A stretch of 64,000 bases of DNA from Mycetocola zhadangensis (GCF_003668565.1 NZ_RCWJ01000001.1:620001-684000), one strand, 5' to 3'; shown: positions 36,391 through 43,572, counted from the first letter of the stretch. Made by a program: numbers and translations. Notes: a model not told the origin generated them from the letters alone.

Positions 36391-37053
36391 CTACCGCACT
36401 GGGCGCCAGGCGCGTCCTGTGGGGGTGCGGTGTGGCTCGCCTAGCGGAGCGATCGATTGAACGGGATCATCGCCGTTCCGTCTCCACCATGCGCCGTGCG
36501 CATCCCGGAAAGTGAGCATGGTACTAAGGGCGGGCTGGCCGGGGTGATGCGGATTGGGGACCACGAAGTCCTGCGCAAAATCAGTGGCTGGATCGATGGG
36601 ATTTAGTTCGGCCTCGCCGTGGGGGAGGAATACGCCATATCCCTCATCAACGAGGTATACCTTCGGGCGGCTAACTAGCTCTGCGCTTCCGTTATGAATC
36701 ACGATCCTGACTCGGAGAAGCGGTTCGGCTGCGAATGTGCGCCATCGACCGTCCGCGCCTTGTACTACATGGCAACCGTTAGTGATGACCATAGGAATGT
36801 TGCCTTCCGGGTCTACCTGCTCCCCGGCATCGATCACCTTTGCAGTGGTCGGTTTCGAATAGACGAGTCTCGCTTGTGCCTCGCGTCGTAGCTGTATGTC
36901 GCGCCTGTAGGCCAGTGCAGCAACAATGAACGCGGACCCCGTGGCGACCGCCGCGAACCAGTCGGCCAAGCTGCCTACGTCAACTTGTCGGAGTCCATGC
37001 TGGAGGTCGCATGCTATTCGCCACAGGATGCGGGCGCAGTCAGGAAGGTGCAT
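36391..37053 (-). CDS. single-pass membrane protein of the element
   Basis: 220 residues, no family recognised. A hydrophobic segment at about 31-48 (FAAVATGSAFIVAALAYR) is followed by positive residues RRDIQLRREAQ, so the rest (about 50-220) is predicted cytoplasmic. That part is rich in short strands (RVRIVIHNGSAELVSRPKVYLVDE). A -10 box 7 nt upstream supports the ATG. It might be a defence or exclusion protein, but there is no direct evidence. Confidence 0.65.
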   Translation of the reverse strand: MHLPDCARILWRIACDLQHGLRQVDVGSLADWFAAVATGSAFIVAALAYRRDIQLRREAQARLVYSKPTTAKVIDAGEQVDPEGNIPMVITNGCHVVQGADGRWRTFAAEPLLRVRIVIHNGSAELVSRPKVYLVDEGYGVFLPHGEAELNPIDPATDFAQDFVVPNPHHPGQPALSTMLTFRDAHGAWWRRNGDDPVQSIAPLGEPHRTPTGRAWRPVR

Positions 37054-37060
37054 AAGCCCG

Positions 37061-37066
37061 ATCCTA
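37061..37066 (-). promoter_or_regulatory. -10 box of the membrane-protein gene (leaderless)
   Basis: On the minus strand TAGGAT ends 7 nt before the ATG, giving this gene a promoter separate from DUF262-HEPN. Confidence 0.4.
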
Positions 37067-37362
37067 GAGCGTGAGATCCTCCATGCCCGCGTACCAATCG
37101 TCTCAGTCGGGTTGTATTACGCGAACTTCAAGCGAAGCGCGCGAGCGTACCGCCCACGCCGGAATAATGAGTGCGTTCGGTCAAAGTGAACGCTGGCGGG
37201 AGCGTGTAGGTTGTGAGCCGTTCGTGCCGCGTCGTCGGGTGCGGAGCGCTTCGGCGGCCACCGAGTAGAACACACGAGGGCCGGGCACTCGCGGGACGGT
37301 CGCCTAGGTCGGTTTGGGAGAAGACGTATTGATCGCGACTCCTTTGCCCGTACAGACGCGGA
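37067..37362. other. non-coding gap of the element
   Basis: Between the HEPN gene and the membrane-protein promoter I see no gene with convincing protein features. Several short frames are Arg/Ser-rich shadows. Confidence 0.4.
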
Positions 37363-37421
37363 GACGCTAAGCCGTATCGGATCGAGACGGAGGGGGAGGG
37401 AGGGCCCACCCCCCACGTCCG
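37363..37421. repeat. G-rich repeat copy 2
   Basis: Starts GACGCTAAGCCG and matches the copy at 36262 in both the leading block and the G-run/C-run layout (here GGGAGGGCCCACCCCCC). It lies 3 bp downstream of the HEPN stop. Confidence 0.65.
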
Positions 37422-37423
37422 GC

Positions 37424-37921
37424 TCAGGGTAAAGGCAAGAATCGGTCCATGAGATGGGAGATCGTGGCCTCTGCCACGGATTGATACTGACGCAAAAGGC
37501 TGCCAGAGACGTGAGTCATGTCTCCATGGGCAAGCGCATGTCGGGCGCCGATCAGGTTTGCGAGGGTCTGGCGATTCTCGTCGAGAGCTAAGAACTCATT
37601 GAGGGAAGCCCCCCATTCCTTGTCGAAGCTGGCAACTAGCTGTTCGAGGTTTTCAGGATTCAAGCTCGGGAGCCTCTTCGCCTGGCGCTTGCCGAAATTC
37701 AGGACGCGCGAGGCGGTATGTTCTTCGAGGTAGCCATTGATCATGTGGCCGAGGCTTGCTTCCAAGAAGCCGCTGAGACGTACGACAGCGAATTGCTCCA
37801 GGTATCCTCTTACGGCGAGGTCATCTTCCGTTCCGGCAAGTAGAACGATGCTGTCGATCTCGCCGAGTTGCCGCCTAATAGCCGCGCGCCTATCGATATA
37901 GCGAACGCCCGCCCGAGTCAT
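37424..37921 (-). CDS. HEPN-domain putative ribonuclease
   Basis: 165 residues, mostly helical. The C-terminal LIGARHALAHGDM contains the RX4-6H ribonuclease motif of HEPN domains (Arg127, His132). The overall pattern resembles the MAE_28990/RiboL-PSP HEPN groups. Its ATG overlaps the DUF262 stop by 4 bp, so the two proteins are made together, probably in fixed ratio. HEPN RNases commonly act as toxins or abortive-infection effectors; DUF262 would be the partner sensor or regulator. This is inference from family context. Confidence 0.75.
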   Translation of the reverse strand: MTRAGVRYIDRRAAIRRQLGEIDSIVLLAGTEDDLAVRGYLEQFAVVRLSGFLEASLGHMINGYLEEHTASRVLNFGKRQAKRLPSLNPENLEQLVASFDKEWGASLNEFLALDENRQTLANLIGARHALAHGDMTHVSGSLLRQYQSVAEATISHLMDRFLPLP

Positions 37922-39036
37922 CGCCGGAACGCGTCCCGAGTCAGCGCGAGTCGCCGGGCGACGGTGTCCTCGTTAGCGGTGGCCTTACTGACCGACTCAA
38001 GGTAGGCCTGGTTTGTGAGGAGAGTGTCGTAGGTGGCCTTCCACCATTCGTCCGGGAGGTCGACGTGGGCGCCCGACGCCACAAAGTCCATCACCGCAAC
38101 GAACACGGATTCGAGAATGGCAGCGTTAACGCGTGTTCCCAGCCGGAAAGGCCGTTCTCCGAGCGACGAGGCGAGGATCCGCGCGGCCTCCGTGAACTGG
38201 CGCGACAGGCCTTCCAGATCGAGCCCTTCTCCGTTTCGGTGGTCGCCGAGGAAAGTGTTCAAGAAGACCTTGAGGGGCGCAGAGTATTGCTCCGACTCCG
38301 CGTTGAGCGCGATAGCTCTAAGAATAAGCTCTTGATCCTTCAACCGTGGATCTCTATTGCCGAAAAGCTTGCGCCAGTTATCGTCGTTGTTCAGCTCACG
38401 GATCGCTTCGACAGTCTTGCCGCCGTAGAGCGCGACTCGGATCTCGTGAGGCTGCAACTGTGTGCCGCCGGAGTTCAACCGTTCGAAAATCTGGTAGACG
38501 CTCTCATATTCGTCGACTGATGTCGGAGTGCGAATGATTATTGCCTGGATGAACGTGTCGTCGAGCATGCGCTGTACGTCGTCGGCGAGTGTCGAGTAGG
38601 TCTTGTCGACGAACTTGTCGTCGACGCTGTCCAGACGGAACTTATCGCCGTAGAAAGCCGCAAGAGTAGTGAGGCGTTGTTGTCCGTCGAGGACCAGATA
38701 CTTCTTACCGGGCTGTTCCACAAGGAAGATGCCGGGCACAGGGAAGCCCAGCAGCAGGGATTCAATGAACTTCTGCTTCTGCGCAGGCCGCCAGACCACA
38801 CCTCGCTGAAACCCTTGCGCTCGCTCGTCAGGCAGTTCCGAGTTCGGGTCGAAGGAGGGAACAACTATTGCCCGCTGGTTGAACCGTCGAACGAGACCGT
38901 GAACGTCGAATTCGGTCCCGAAGTACGTTATCGGGTCGACGTGGGGCGCGACGGAATCGGTCTCGTCCGCGTCGTCGACTTCGGTCGCGTTCGTCTCGTT
39001 GCTCGCTGTACTTGCGGAGAGGTCAATCGGGGTCAT
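37918..39036 (-). CDS. DUF262 domain protein (ParB/Srx-like NTPase or nuclease)
   Basis: 372 residues. The DUF262 core has QRGVVWRPAQKQKFIESLLLGFPVPG-like N-part and the signature YLVLDGQQRLTTL (DGQQR at 117-121), followed by IFERLNSGGTQLQPHEIR. DUF262 is the GmrS half of the type IV restriction system GmrSD, but the DUF1524 nuclease half is absent; the C-terminal 170 residues are helical. It is translationally coupled to the HEPN gene. A two-gene defence module is likely. Confidence 0.85.
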   Translation of the reverse strand: MTPIDLSASTASNETNATEVDDADETDSVAPHVDPITYFGTEFDVHGLVRRFNQRAIVVPSFDPNSELPDERAQGFQRGVVWRPAQKQKFIESLLLGFPVPGIFLVEQPGKKYLVLDGQQRLTTLAAFYGDKFRLDSVDDKFVDKTYSTLADDVQRMLDDTFIQAIIIRTPTSVDEYESVYQIFERLNSGGTQLQPHEIRVALYGGKTVEAIRELNNDDNWRKLFGNRDPRLKDQELILRAIALNAESEQYSAPLKVFLNTFLGDHRNGEGLDLEGLSRQFTEAARILASSLGERPFRLGTRVNAAILESVFVAVMDFVASGAHVDLPDEWWKATYDTLLTNQAYLESVSKATANEDTVARRLALTRDAFRR

Positions 39037-39042
39037 TCAGGA

Positions 39043-39048
39043 ACACTA
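39043..39048 (-). promoter_or_regulatory. -10 box of DUF262-HEPN (leaderless)
   Basis: On the minus strand TAGTGT ends 6 nt before the ATG. The terminator upstream (39138-39175) makes this pair an independent transcription unit. Confidence 0.4.
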
Positions 39049-39137
39049 TCGGCTGGACGAGCAACTGGGGGTGCCTCCACAGCATGAGTTCGATAAGCGT
39101 ATGAGCACTGAACGGACGAAGCTCATCCGTAGAAGGC

Positions 39138-39175
39138 CCTCGGCCTCCGCCGCGATGGAAGTGGGCCGAGGGCTA
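39138..39175 (-). terminator. hairpin after the capsid gene
   Basis: Perfect 10-bp arms GCCCTCGGCC and GGCCGAGGGC with an 18-nt loop, 30 bp downstream of the capsid stop. No T-run, but the stem is very stable. Confidence 0.6.
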
Positions 39176-39205
39176 TCTAGAGCTGGCTGGCTGGATGCTG
39201 GCCGA

Positions 39206-40114
39206 CTATGCGGCAGTTAGCACGCGGATGGCGCCGCCGTTCTCGACGAGTGCAACGGTGCCGTCTTCCCGGTCGACGGCGAGTGGGAGTGCCTGAGCGG
39301 CCACGTATGCGGACACGAGCGACGTATCGATCGCGAGAGCGGAGTCGAAGTCTCGGATGTAACGGACGGCGAAGCTCGTTCCATCGTCGTTCTGTGTCGT
39401 CACGCTATGGCCGAAGCTTGCGCCGTCCGGTACGCGAGGGGCGCGGACAACCAGCGCGAAGGCCTCCTTGATGAACCCGACGATTTCCCCTGGTGCAAGG
39501 CGCGTCGACTCGACTACCGTGAAACCTCGGACCTTCCCATTAGCGTCGAAGGTGGTCCCTGCGGATCCTGTCGGTCCGTCGAGGAGGTCGGCGAAGACGT
39601 CAGACCCGACGGCCGCGATCATCGGGGCGTCAGCCTTCACGCCGTTGTCACGGAGCTTCCGGCGGATCGCGGTAAATGACCTCGCCGGGTTCGCCGGGTC
39701 GTACGTAATCGACGTGGTCTCTGGAGTCGCGGTGAGCGCGGCGGCAACCTCGGTCTCGACGTAGCGCACGATGCTCTGTGCCTGTGGAGCGAGGACCTGC
39801 CGTGCCAAGTCCGTGATGTCGAGGTCAAGATGTCCATCGGCAAGCGGGACGCGGCTGTACGCATGGGTGCTCAGAGTGACGTCGATTCCCTGCTCGTTGA
39901 GCTCTGAAGCGACGAGGGGCACCGTTGTGTTGTAGATCGAAATCGTGTTCGTCTTTACCGCGCCGGGAACTGGGATGCGCACCGTGCTGCCCTGCCCGGA
40001 ACTGAAGTCGGCGGCGACGTCGCGGTAAACGTGTCCGGCGAGGTTGAGGTCGAGACCTACGATCTTGGCGGCGACAGTTGCGAGGTCGCTAGCAGTGGTA
40101 AACGTGTTTGACAT
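39206..40114 (-). CDS. P22-type major capsid protein
   Basis: 302 residues resembling the phage P22 coat (gp5) family with HK97 fold, as found in many actinophages: VAAKIVGLDLNLAGHVYRD, SSGQGSTVRIPVPGAV, LSTHAYSRVPLADGHLDLDI, and the IAAVGSDVFADLL and SFGHSVTTQ segments. GGAGA 8 nt before the ATG is a proper ribosome-binding site, unlike the leaderless genes around it, consistent with being inside an operon or having a long leader. No scaffold, protease, portal or terminase gene was found nearby. Confidence 0.87.
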   Translation of the reverse strand: MSNTFTTASDLATVAAKIVGLDLNLAGHVYRDVAADFSSGQGSTVRIPVPGAVKTNTISIYNTTVPLVASELNEQGIDVTLSTHAYSRVPLADGHLDLDITDLARQVLAPQAQSIVRYVETEVAAALTATPETTSITYDPANPARSFTAIRRKLRDNGVKADAPMIAAVGSDVFADLLDGPTGSAGTTFDANGKVRGFTVVESTRLAPGEIVGFIKEAFALVVRAPRVPDGASFGHSVTTQNDDGTSFAVRYIRDFDSALAIDTSLVSAYVAAQALPLAVDREDGTVALVENGGAIRVLTAA

Positions 40115-40301
40115 GGGAAATCTCCAAAAGGGTGAAAGGGGTGCGGGAAGCTCTGCGAGTACCTGCCTCGTCGAGTGGAACCGCCGGGAAAGGCGGAGAA
40201 GAATGGGGGCGAGCCGTCGTCTCGACGGTGAACAGGAGCACCGAAGAGGAGGCCCGCCCCGCGCACGCTAGAAGCGGTGCTGCCCCGTCGCTGCGATTTG
40301 T

Positions 40302-40367
40302 GACGGGACGATCAAGGGCTCCGGACCCCCATCCCGCCGTCGAACGACTAGCGACGACGGGACGATC
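40302..40367. repeat. pair of GACGGGACGATC direct repeats upstream of the capsid gene
   Basis: The 12-mer occurs at 40302-40313 and 40356-40367, 54 bp apart, in the 288-bp gap between the zinc-binding protein gene and the capsid gene. No gene in the gap is convincing. It could be a regulatory or packaging recognition site. Confidence 0.5.
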
Positions 40368-40402
40368 CTTTGCCCTCACTTACTAGTTATGTGACAGGCG
40401 GC

Positions 40403-40879
40403 TCACACGTCCGGCGGGAACGTCGCCAGTTCCTCCGGGTGATGCTCGGCCAGCCACAGAGCCGCCGGGTCGGCCACTCGCGGACGGGCTCGCCTTCTCC
40501 ACTCGCCTCCCATACGACCGTCGTCAGTGAAGCGCTCGCGCCAGTCGCCGAGGTTGCCGGGCAGTTGATCGAGGTCGTCGACTGACCGGAGCCAGTCGTC
40601 GGCGGCGTGAAGGACTGCGGTGTACGGGTGAGTGGCGTGACGCGCTCGGCGCCGGGCAACCAGCTCAACGATTTCGGGGGAGATCTCGGCCGACGCAGAC
40701 ACCCTCGCCGTCGGAGAGGCTAGGCGAGCGCGGTTACGCTCGTACTCAGTCCGTCCGGCCCGTCGACAGGTCGGCGAGCAGTAGGCCGCTCGGCGCCCTC
40801 GCCCGGCGTAGAGAATGGGTCCGTCGCACATGAGGCATGCGTCCGCGAGTGGGTAAGCGAGCCGCGTCGGTGCCGTCAC
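40403..40879 (-). CDS. zinc-finger protein of the element
   Basis: 158 residues. N-terminal CLMC (15-18) and CSPTC (34-38) form a treble-clef-like zinc knuckle followed by RRAGRTEYERNRARL, a pattern common in small actinophage proteins. The rest is Arg-rich and helical (EIVELVARRRARH, DDWLRSVDDLDQL). GTG start whose first bases overlap the previous stop. It lies just before the capsid gene and may be a DNA-binding regulator; no helix-turn-helix is evident. Confidence 0.7.
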   Translation of the reverse strand: MTAPTRLAYPLADACLMCDGPILYAGRGRRAAYCSPTCRRAGRTEYERNRARLASPTARVSASAEISPEIVELVARRRARHATHPYTAVLHAADDWLRSVDDLDQLPGNLGDWRERFTDDGRMGGEWRRRARPRVADPAALWLAEHHPEELATFPPDV

Positions 40880-41052
40880 GCTCCCGTCTCCGATTTCAGG
40901 ACGGTGGGTGCGCGGCGGACGACTCGGCGCGAGTGCGCGAAGCGAACGCTCGGGCGCTCGCCGGAGCCGAGGAGAAGGCGAGGCCTGCTTCGCGGGAGCC
41001 TTTGCGAGCGCTCAGCGGAGGGGGCGTCGACGATGGGAGCGTCGTTAGGCAT
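40876..41052 (-). CDS. 58-residue basic protein
   Basis: Starts MPNDAPIVDAPSAERSQ and is otherwise Arg-rich without recognisable motif. Its stop overlaps the GTG of the zinc-finger gene (GTGA), a typical operon arrangement, and a GAGAG stretch lies about 8 nt before the ATG. It would be the first gene of the operon that leads to the capsid. Low complexity makes it uncertain. Confidence 0.35.
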   Translation of the reverse strand: MPNDAPIVDAPSAERSQRLPRSRPRLLLGSGERPSVRFAHSRRVVRRAPTVLKSETGA

Positions 41053-41259
41053 GGGATTCTCTCTGTTCGTGATTCATCGTCTCTAGACGACAGGGACGGA
41101 GGAAGAGAGGGCCGGGAAGGCGTGAACTGCTCAGTATTAGGCTGCGCCCGGCGCTGCGGTCGGCCTTGTACGCTCGGGCGCTCGCCGGAGGCACGGCCAG
41201 AAGCACAGATGCGGTCAGGTCCAGCGCGCCCTCACGTCGGCGCCGAGAGGGAAGATGTG

Positions 41260-41288
41260 ACGAAGTGACGGAAGTTACGTCACTTCGT
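41260..41288. promoter_or_regulatory. palindromic operator-like site 1
   Basis: Perfect 11-bp arms ACGAAGTGACG and CGTCACTTCGT separated by 7 bp. It lies in the 491-bp gap between the integrase 3' end and the small operon that leads to the capsid gene, which otherwise holds no convincing gene. Confidence 0.75.
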
Positions 41289-41326
41289 ATTACCTCTACA
41301 AGAGAGAGAGCTCTTAAGGGGGGAAT

Positions 41327-41355
41327 ACAAAGTGACGTAAGTATCGTCACTTTGT
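41327..41355. promoter_or_regulatory. palindromic operator-like site 2
   Basis: Perfect 11-bp arms ACAAAGTGACG and CGTCACTTTGT separated by 7 bp. It differs from site 1 by one compensated base pair in the arms. The centres of the two sites are 67 bp apart. As DNA they suit binding of a dimeric regulator; as RNA both form hairpins. Confidence 0.75.
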
Positions 41356-41543
41356 CACCGAAGAGGGACGAACGGGGTGTTTACACGCGCTGCTCGAAGC
41401 TTGCACGACCTGCGGCGGCGACCCATCCGGCGAGCGCGACCCTGACTCTTCTTAGAGTGCGGCGCCGAAGGACACGACCACGACGGCGCTGGACAGTCCG
41501 ATCGACCGCTATTAGCTCGCCATGGCTACGCGAGTCGACCTTC

Positions 41544-42980
41544 CTATTCGGCGTCGTAGTCGTCGGCTAGGGCCGTCGGGTCGGGGTTCAAGTGGGTTGC
41601 CAGCTTGTGCCACACCCGGACGCGGCGCCGCGCGTCACGTCCTTTGTCAACCGTGATGTCGAGGAGAGCGCGGGCGGTCTCGCGCTGGCGGTCGATATCA
41701 AGGGCGGCAAAGCTTTCGACAAGAGCGTCACGCATGGGTCCGAAGAATTCTCCAGTTGACACGACACGCGGCTCGTCGCCGAGAAGTTCGCGGGCAACGT
41801 CGGCGAGGGACGACGACGTTGAACGTTCCGTACGTAGCGCGTCGAGCCGCGCTTCGATGCTCTCGCGATCCGCTCGAAGCTCGGTCAGCCTTATACGGGC
41901 ATCGGCGGGTGAGAGTAATCCTTCGTCGCGGTCCGCCGCCGTTCGCCGCGCGGCCGCGCCGTTCTTGTGTAGGGCGGCGACCAGAGGCGACGCCGCCCCT
42001 TTGTTGTCGGACTTGATTAGTTCGTGTCCTGTGCTCAGGAACGCGAGCGCGACTTCTTCGCGAATCCGGGTGTCCAGGAATTCCTTCTTGATGAACGGGT
42101 GTGCCGAGCTCTCTCGGCAGCGGTAACCACCCGCCAGATTCATCATGGACGCATCACATATACCGCACGTGGCAAGCGAAGACCCCAGGTAGCGCGGAGT
42201 CGGGCCCGGCGTCGTGCGGCGGGCATCGTCGGCGAGGATCGCGCGAACTTCCTCCGCGAGTTCGCGGTCGACGACGGGCTCTATCGATGTAGATGGGAGC
42301 GCAGCGCCTCGGCGGTGGACCTCACCGCCGTAGGAAGGGTTAGTCAGGATGTAGCGGACCCGTCCCGGTCCCCACTGTTTGCCTGGCGCGGGGTCGACGC
42401 CCTCCTCCCGCAGGGTTAGCGCCATTGAACGTATAGAGCCGCCTCCGGCGACGTGCTCGAACATGCGGCGGACGTGGACGGCTTCGCTCTCGCGGAGGGT
42501 CACGCCGTCGGTCTCGTAGCCGTAACGCCGACGGCCGGGTGTGGGCCTGCCTCCGTCAGCCCGGTGCTCGTTCGCCCGAAGCTGTCGCTCGCTCTTCCGG
42601 CGGACCTCGAAGCGTGCGAGCGACGCGAGCATGGAGGCCCGGAATTCGCCGTCCGCCGTCGTGAGATCAATTTCACCGTCGACTGTGAGAAGGCGTGCGC
42701 CAGTCTCGATCAACGTCCCTAGGTCGCGAGGGCTGCGAAGCAGTCGGTCGAGGTCGACCGCGATAACCACGTCGGCGAGGCCGCTACGAAGCGCCCTGAG
42801 CATCCTGCCCCACGCGGTCGCCTCGCCTCGGTCCTTGAAGGCCGACGTATCGTTGTCCTCGAAGGGCTCAATCACGTCGTAGCCTCGGGCGGTGGCCAGT
42901 GCGCGGCATCGTGCCACTTGTCGGTCGATACCCTCTGAGACGTCTTCGGACTGGCGGGCGTATATAGCTGCGGTGTTCAC
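41544..42980 (-). CDS. int: large serine recombinase (integrase)
   Basis: 478 residues. Catalytic domain with Ser11 in YARQSED and the DLDRLLRSPRDL arginines, ending with EFRASMLASLARFEVRRKSERQ-like helix; then a recombinase domain (about 145-255: PGRRRYGYE, ILTNPSYGGEVHRRG), a zinc ribbon CGIC...YRCRESSAH (about 272-295), and a long Arg/Ala-rich coiled coil (about 340-400). GTG start lies at the edge of the attR arm. It is the right-end gene and should catalyse insertion at the dprA site; a separate directionality factor would be needed for excision. Confidence 0.96.
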   Translation of the reverse strand: MNTAAIYARQSEDVSEGIDRQVARCRALATARGYDVIEPFEDNDTSAFKDRGEATAWGRMLRALRSGLADVVIAVDLDRLLRSPRDLGTLIETGARLLTVDGEIDLTTADGEFRASMLASLARFEVRRKSERQLRANEHRADGGRPTPGRRRYGYETDGVTLRESEAVHVRRMFEHVAGGGSIRSMALTLREEGVDPAPGKQWGPGRVRYILTNPSYGGEVHRRGAALPSTSIEPVVDRELAEEVRAILADDARRTTPGPTPRYLGSSLATCGICDASMMNLAGGYRCRESSAHPFIKKEFLDTRIREEVALAFLSTGHELIKSDNKGAASPLVAALHKNGAAARRTAADRDEGLLSPADARIRLTELRADRESIEARLDALRTERSTSSSLADVARELLGDEPRVVSTGEFFGPMRDALVESFAALDIDRQRETARALLDITVDKGRDARRRVRVWHKLATHLNPDPTALADDYDAE

Positions 42981-43002
42981 GTACTTATCCTAGGTTGCTC
43001 CA
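42979..43002. other. attR left half (attP arm plus core CA)
   Basis: The arm ACGTACTTAT is followed by a 12-bp spacer and the crossover CA at 43001-43002. Together with the attL half it rebuilds a 46-bp attP with perfectly inverted 10-bp ends. The integrase start codon touches the outer arm. Confidence 0.85.
42987..42992 (-). promoter_or_regulatory. -10 box of int inside the attP arm
   Basis: On the minus strand TAGGAT ends 6 nt before the integrase GTG (leaderless). The -35 position falls on the far side of the crossover point: TTTGCT (17-bp spacing) or TTGCTT (16 bp) in the rebuilt circle, but AAGCCG or AGCCGG from dprA DNA when integrated. Confidence 0.55.
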
Positions 43003-43465
43003 GCGCAACCGGCTTATTGCGGCGATGAGTCAGGCGACCGTCGTCCTCGAAGCGGGGTGGCGCTCCGGATCGCTGAACACCGCGGGGCACGCGGCGGCGC
43101 TCGGTCGGCCGCTTGGAGCGGTTCCCGGTTCAGTAACCAGTGCCGCGTCGGCTGGGTGTCATCGGCTGATCCGGGAATACGGCGCGACGTGCGTCACCAA
43201 TGCGGACGAGATGGCAGAACTTGTCGATGGTGGTGAACTCGAGGAGAACATCTTCGGGAGCTCCACCGGATCTACGAAGTACAGCTCGGAAGAGCTGCGC
43301 TTGCTCGATGCGCTCACTACCCGCACGGGACGGTCCGTTGATGACATTGCGAGACGAACGGGTCTGCCTCTCGACGTCGTGCAGTCGGTGCTCGGTGTTC
43401 TGCAGCTCCGTGGAGCCGTGAACGAGCGCGAGCAGGGGTGGATATTTGTGACGCGAAAACAATGA
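43001..43465 (+). pseudogene. dprA: dprA 3' fragment
   Basis: Encodes the remaining 154 DprA residues, from QRNRLIAAMSQATVVLEAGWRSGSLNTAGHAA-like core through GAVPGSVTSAASAGCHRLIREYGA to the C-terminal winged-helix-like domain (SVDDIARRTGLPLDVVQSVL). In the element-free chromosome it would join residue 272 exactly. It has no natural start, although a TTG in attR is in frame. Confidence 0.95.
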
Positions 43466-43572
43466 GCCGCGGGGTACAGCACCCGATTGCTGGCACGTTC
43501 CCGAATTATCGGTAGGGCTGAACCCTGGTGAGTCTGTCGATGAACTGTTCCCGGATACGCGATTCTGGAAAT

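Larger units (their letters stand above)
34530..43000. mobile_element. 8,471-bp serine-integrase element inserted in dprA (putative phage satellite)
   Basis: Both boundaries are fixed by the dprA break: removing this interval joins codon 272 (CTG) to CAG CGC AAC and restores 426 in-frame DprA residues. Cargo in order on the chromosome: a zinc-ribbon ORF, a small protein, a HIRAN protein, a membrane protein, HEPN and DUF262 genes, a P22-type capsid gene, a zinc-binding protein, a small ORF, two palindromic operators and a large serine recombinase at the right end. No terminase, portal, tail, lysis or replication gene was recognised, so it cannot make particles alone. Phage-satellite status is inference. 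Confidence 0.93.

Noticed and set aside
40089-40379. 96-residue minus-strand frame between the zinc-finger and capsid genes
   Set aside because: Low-complexity Arg/Ser/Pro sequence that runs into the capsid start and contains the duplicated 12-mer; no motif supports it.
41381-41545. Minus-strand open frame between the integrase stop and the palindromes, ending ...WVAAAGRASFEQRV
   Set aside because: The composition looks coding, but the frame has no ATG, GTG or TTG start after the preceding stop, so I could not support a gene.
41166-41570. 134-residue plus-strand frame across the two palindromes
   Set aside because: Extremely Arg/Ser/Thr-rich, no domain, and it includes the non-coding palindromes; treated as a shadow frame.
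34530-43000. tRNA gene as integration target
   Set aside because: No tRNA-like sequence occurs at either end; the target is clearly the dprA coding sequence.
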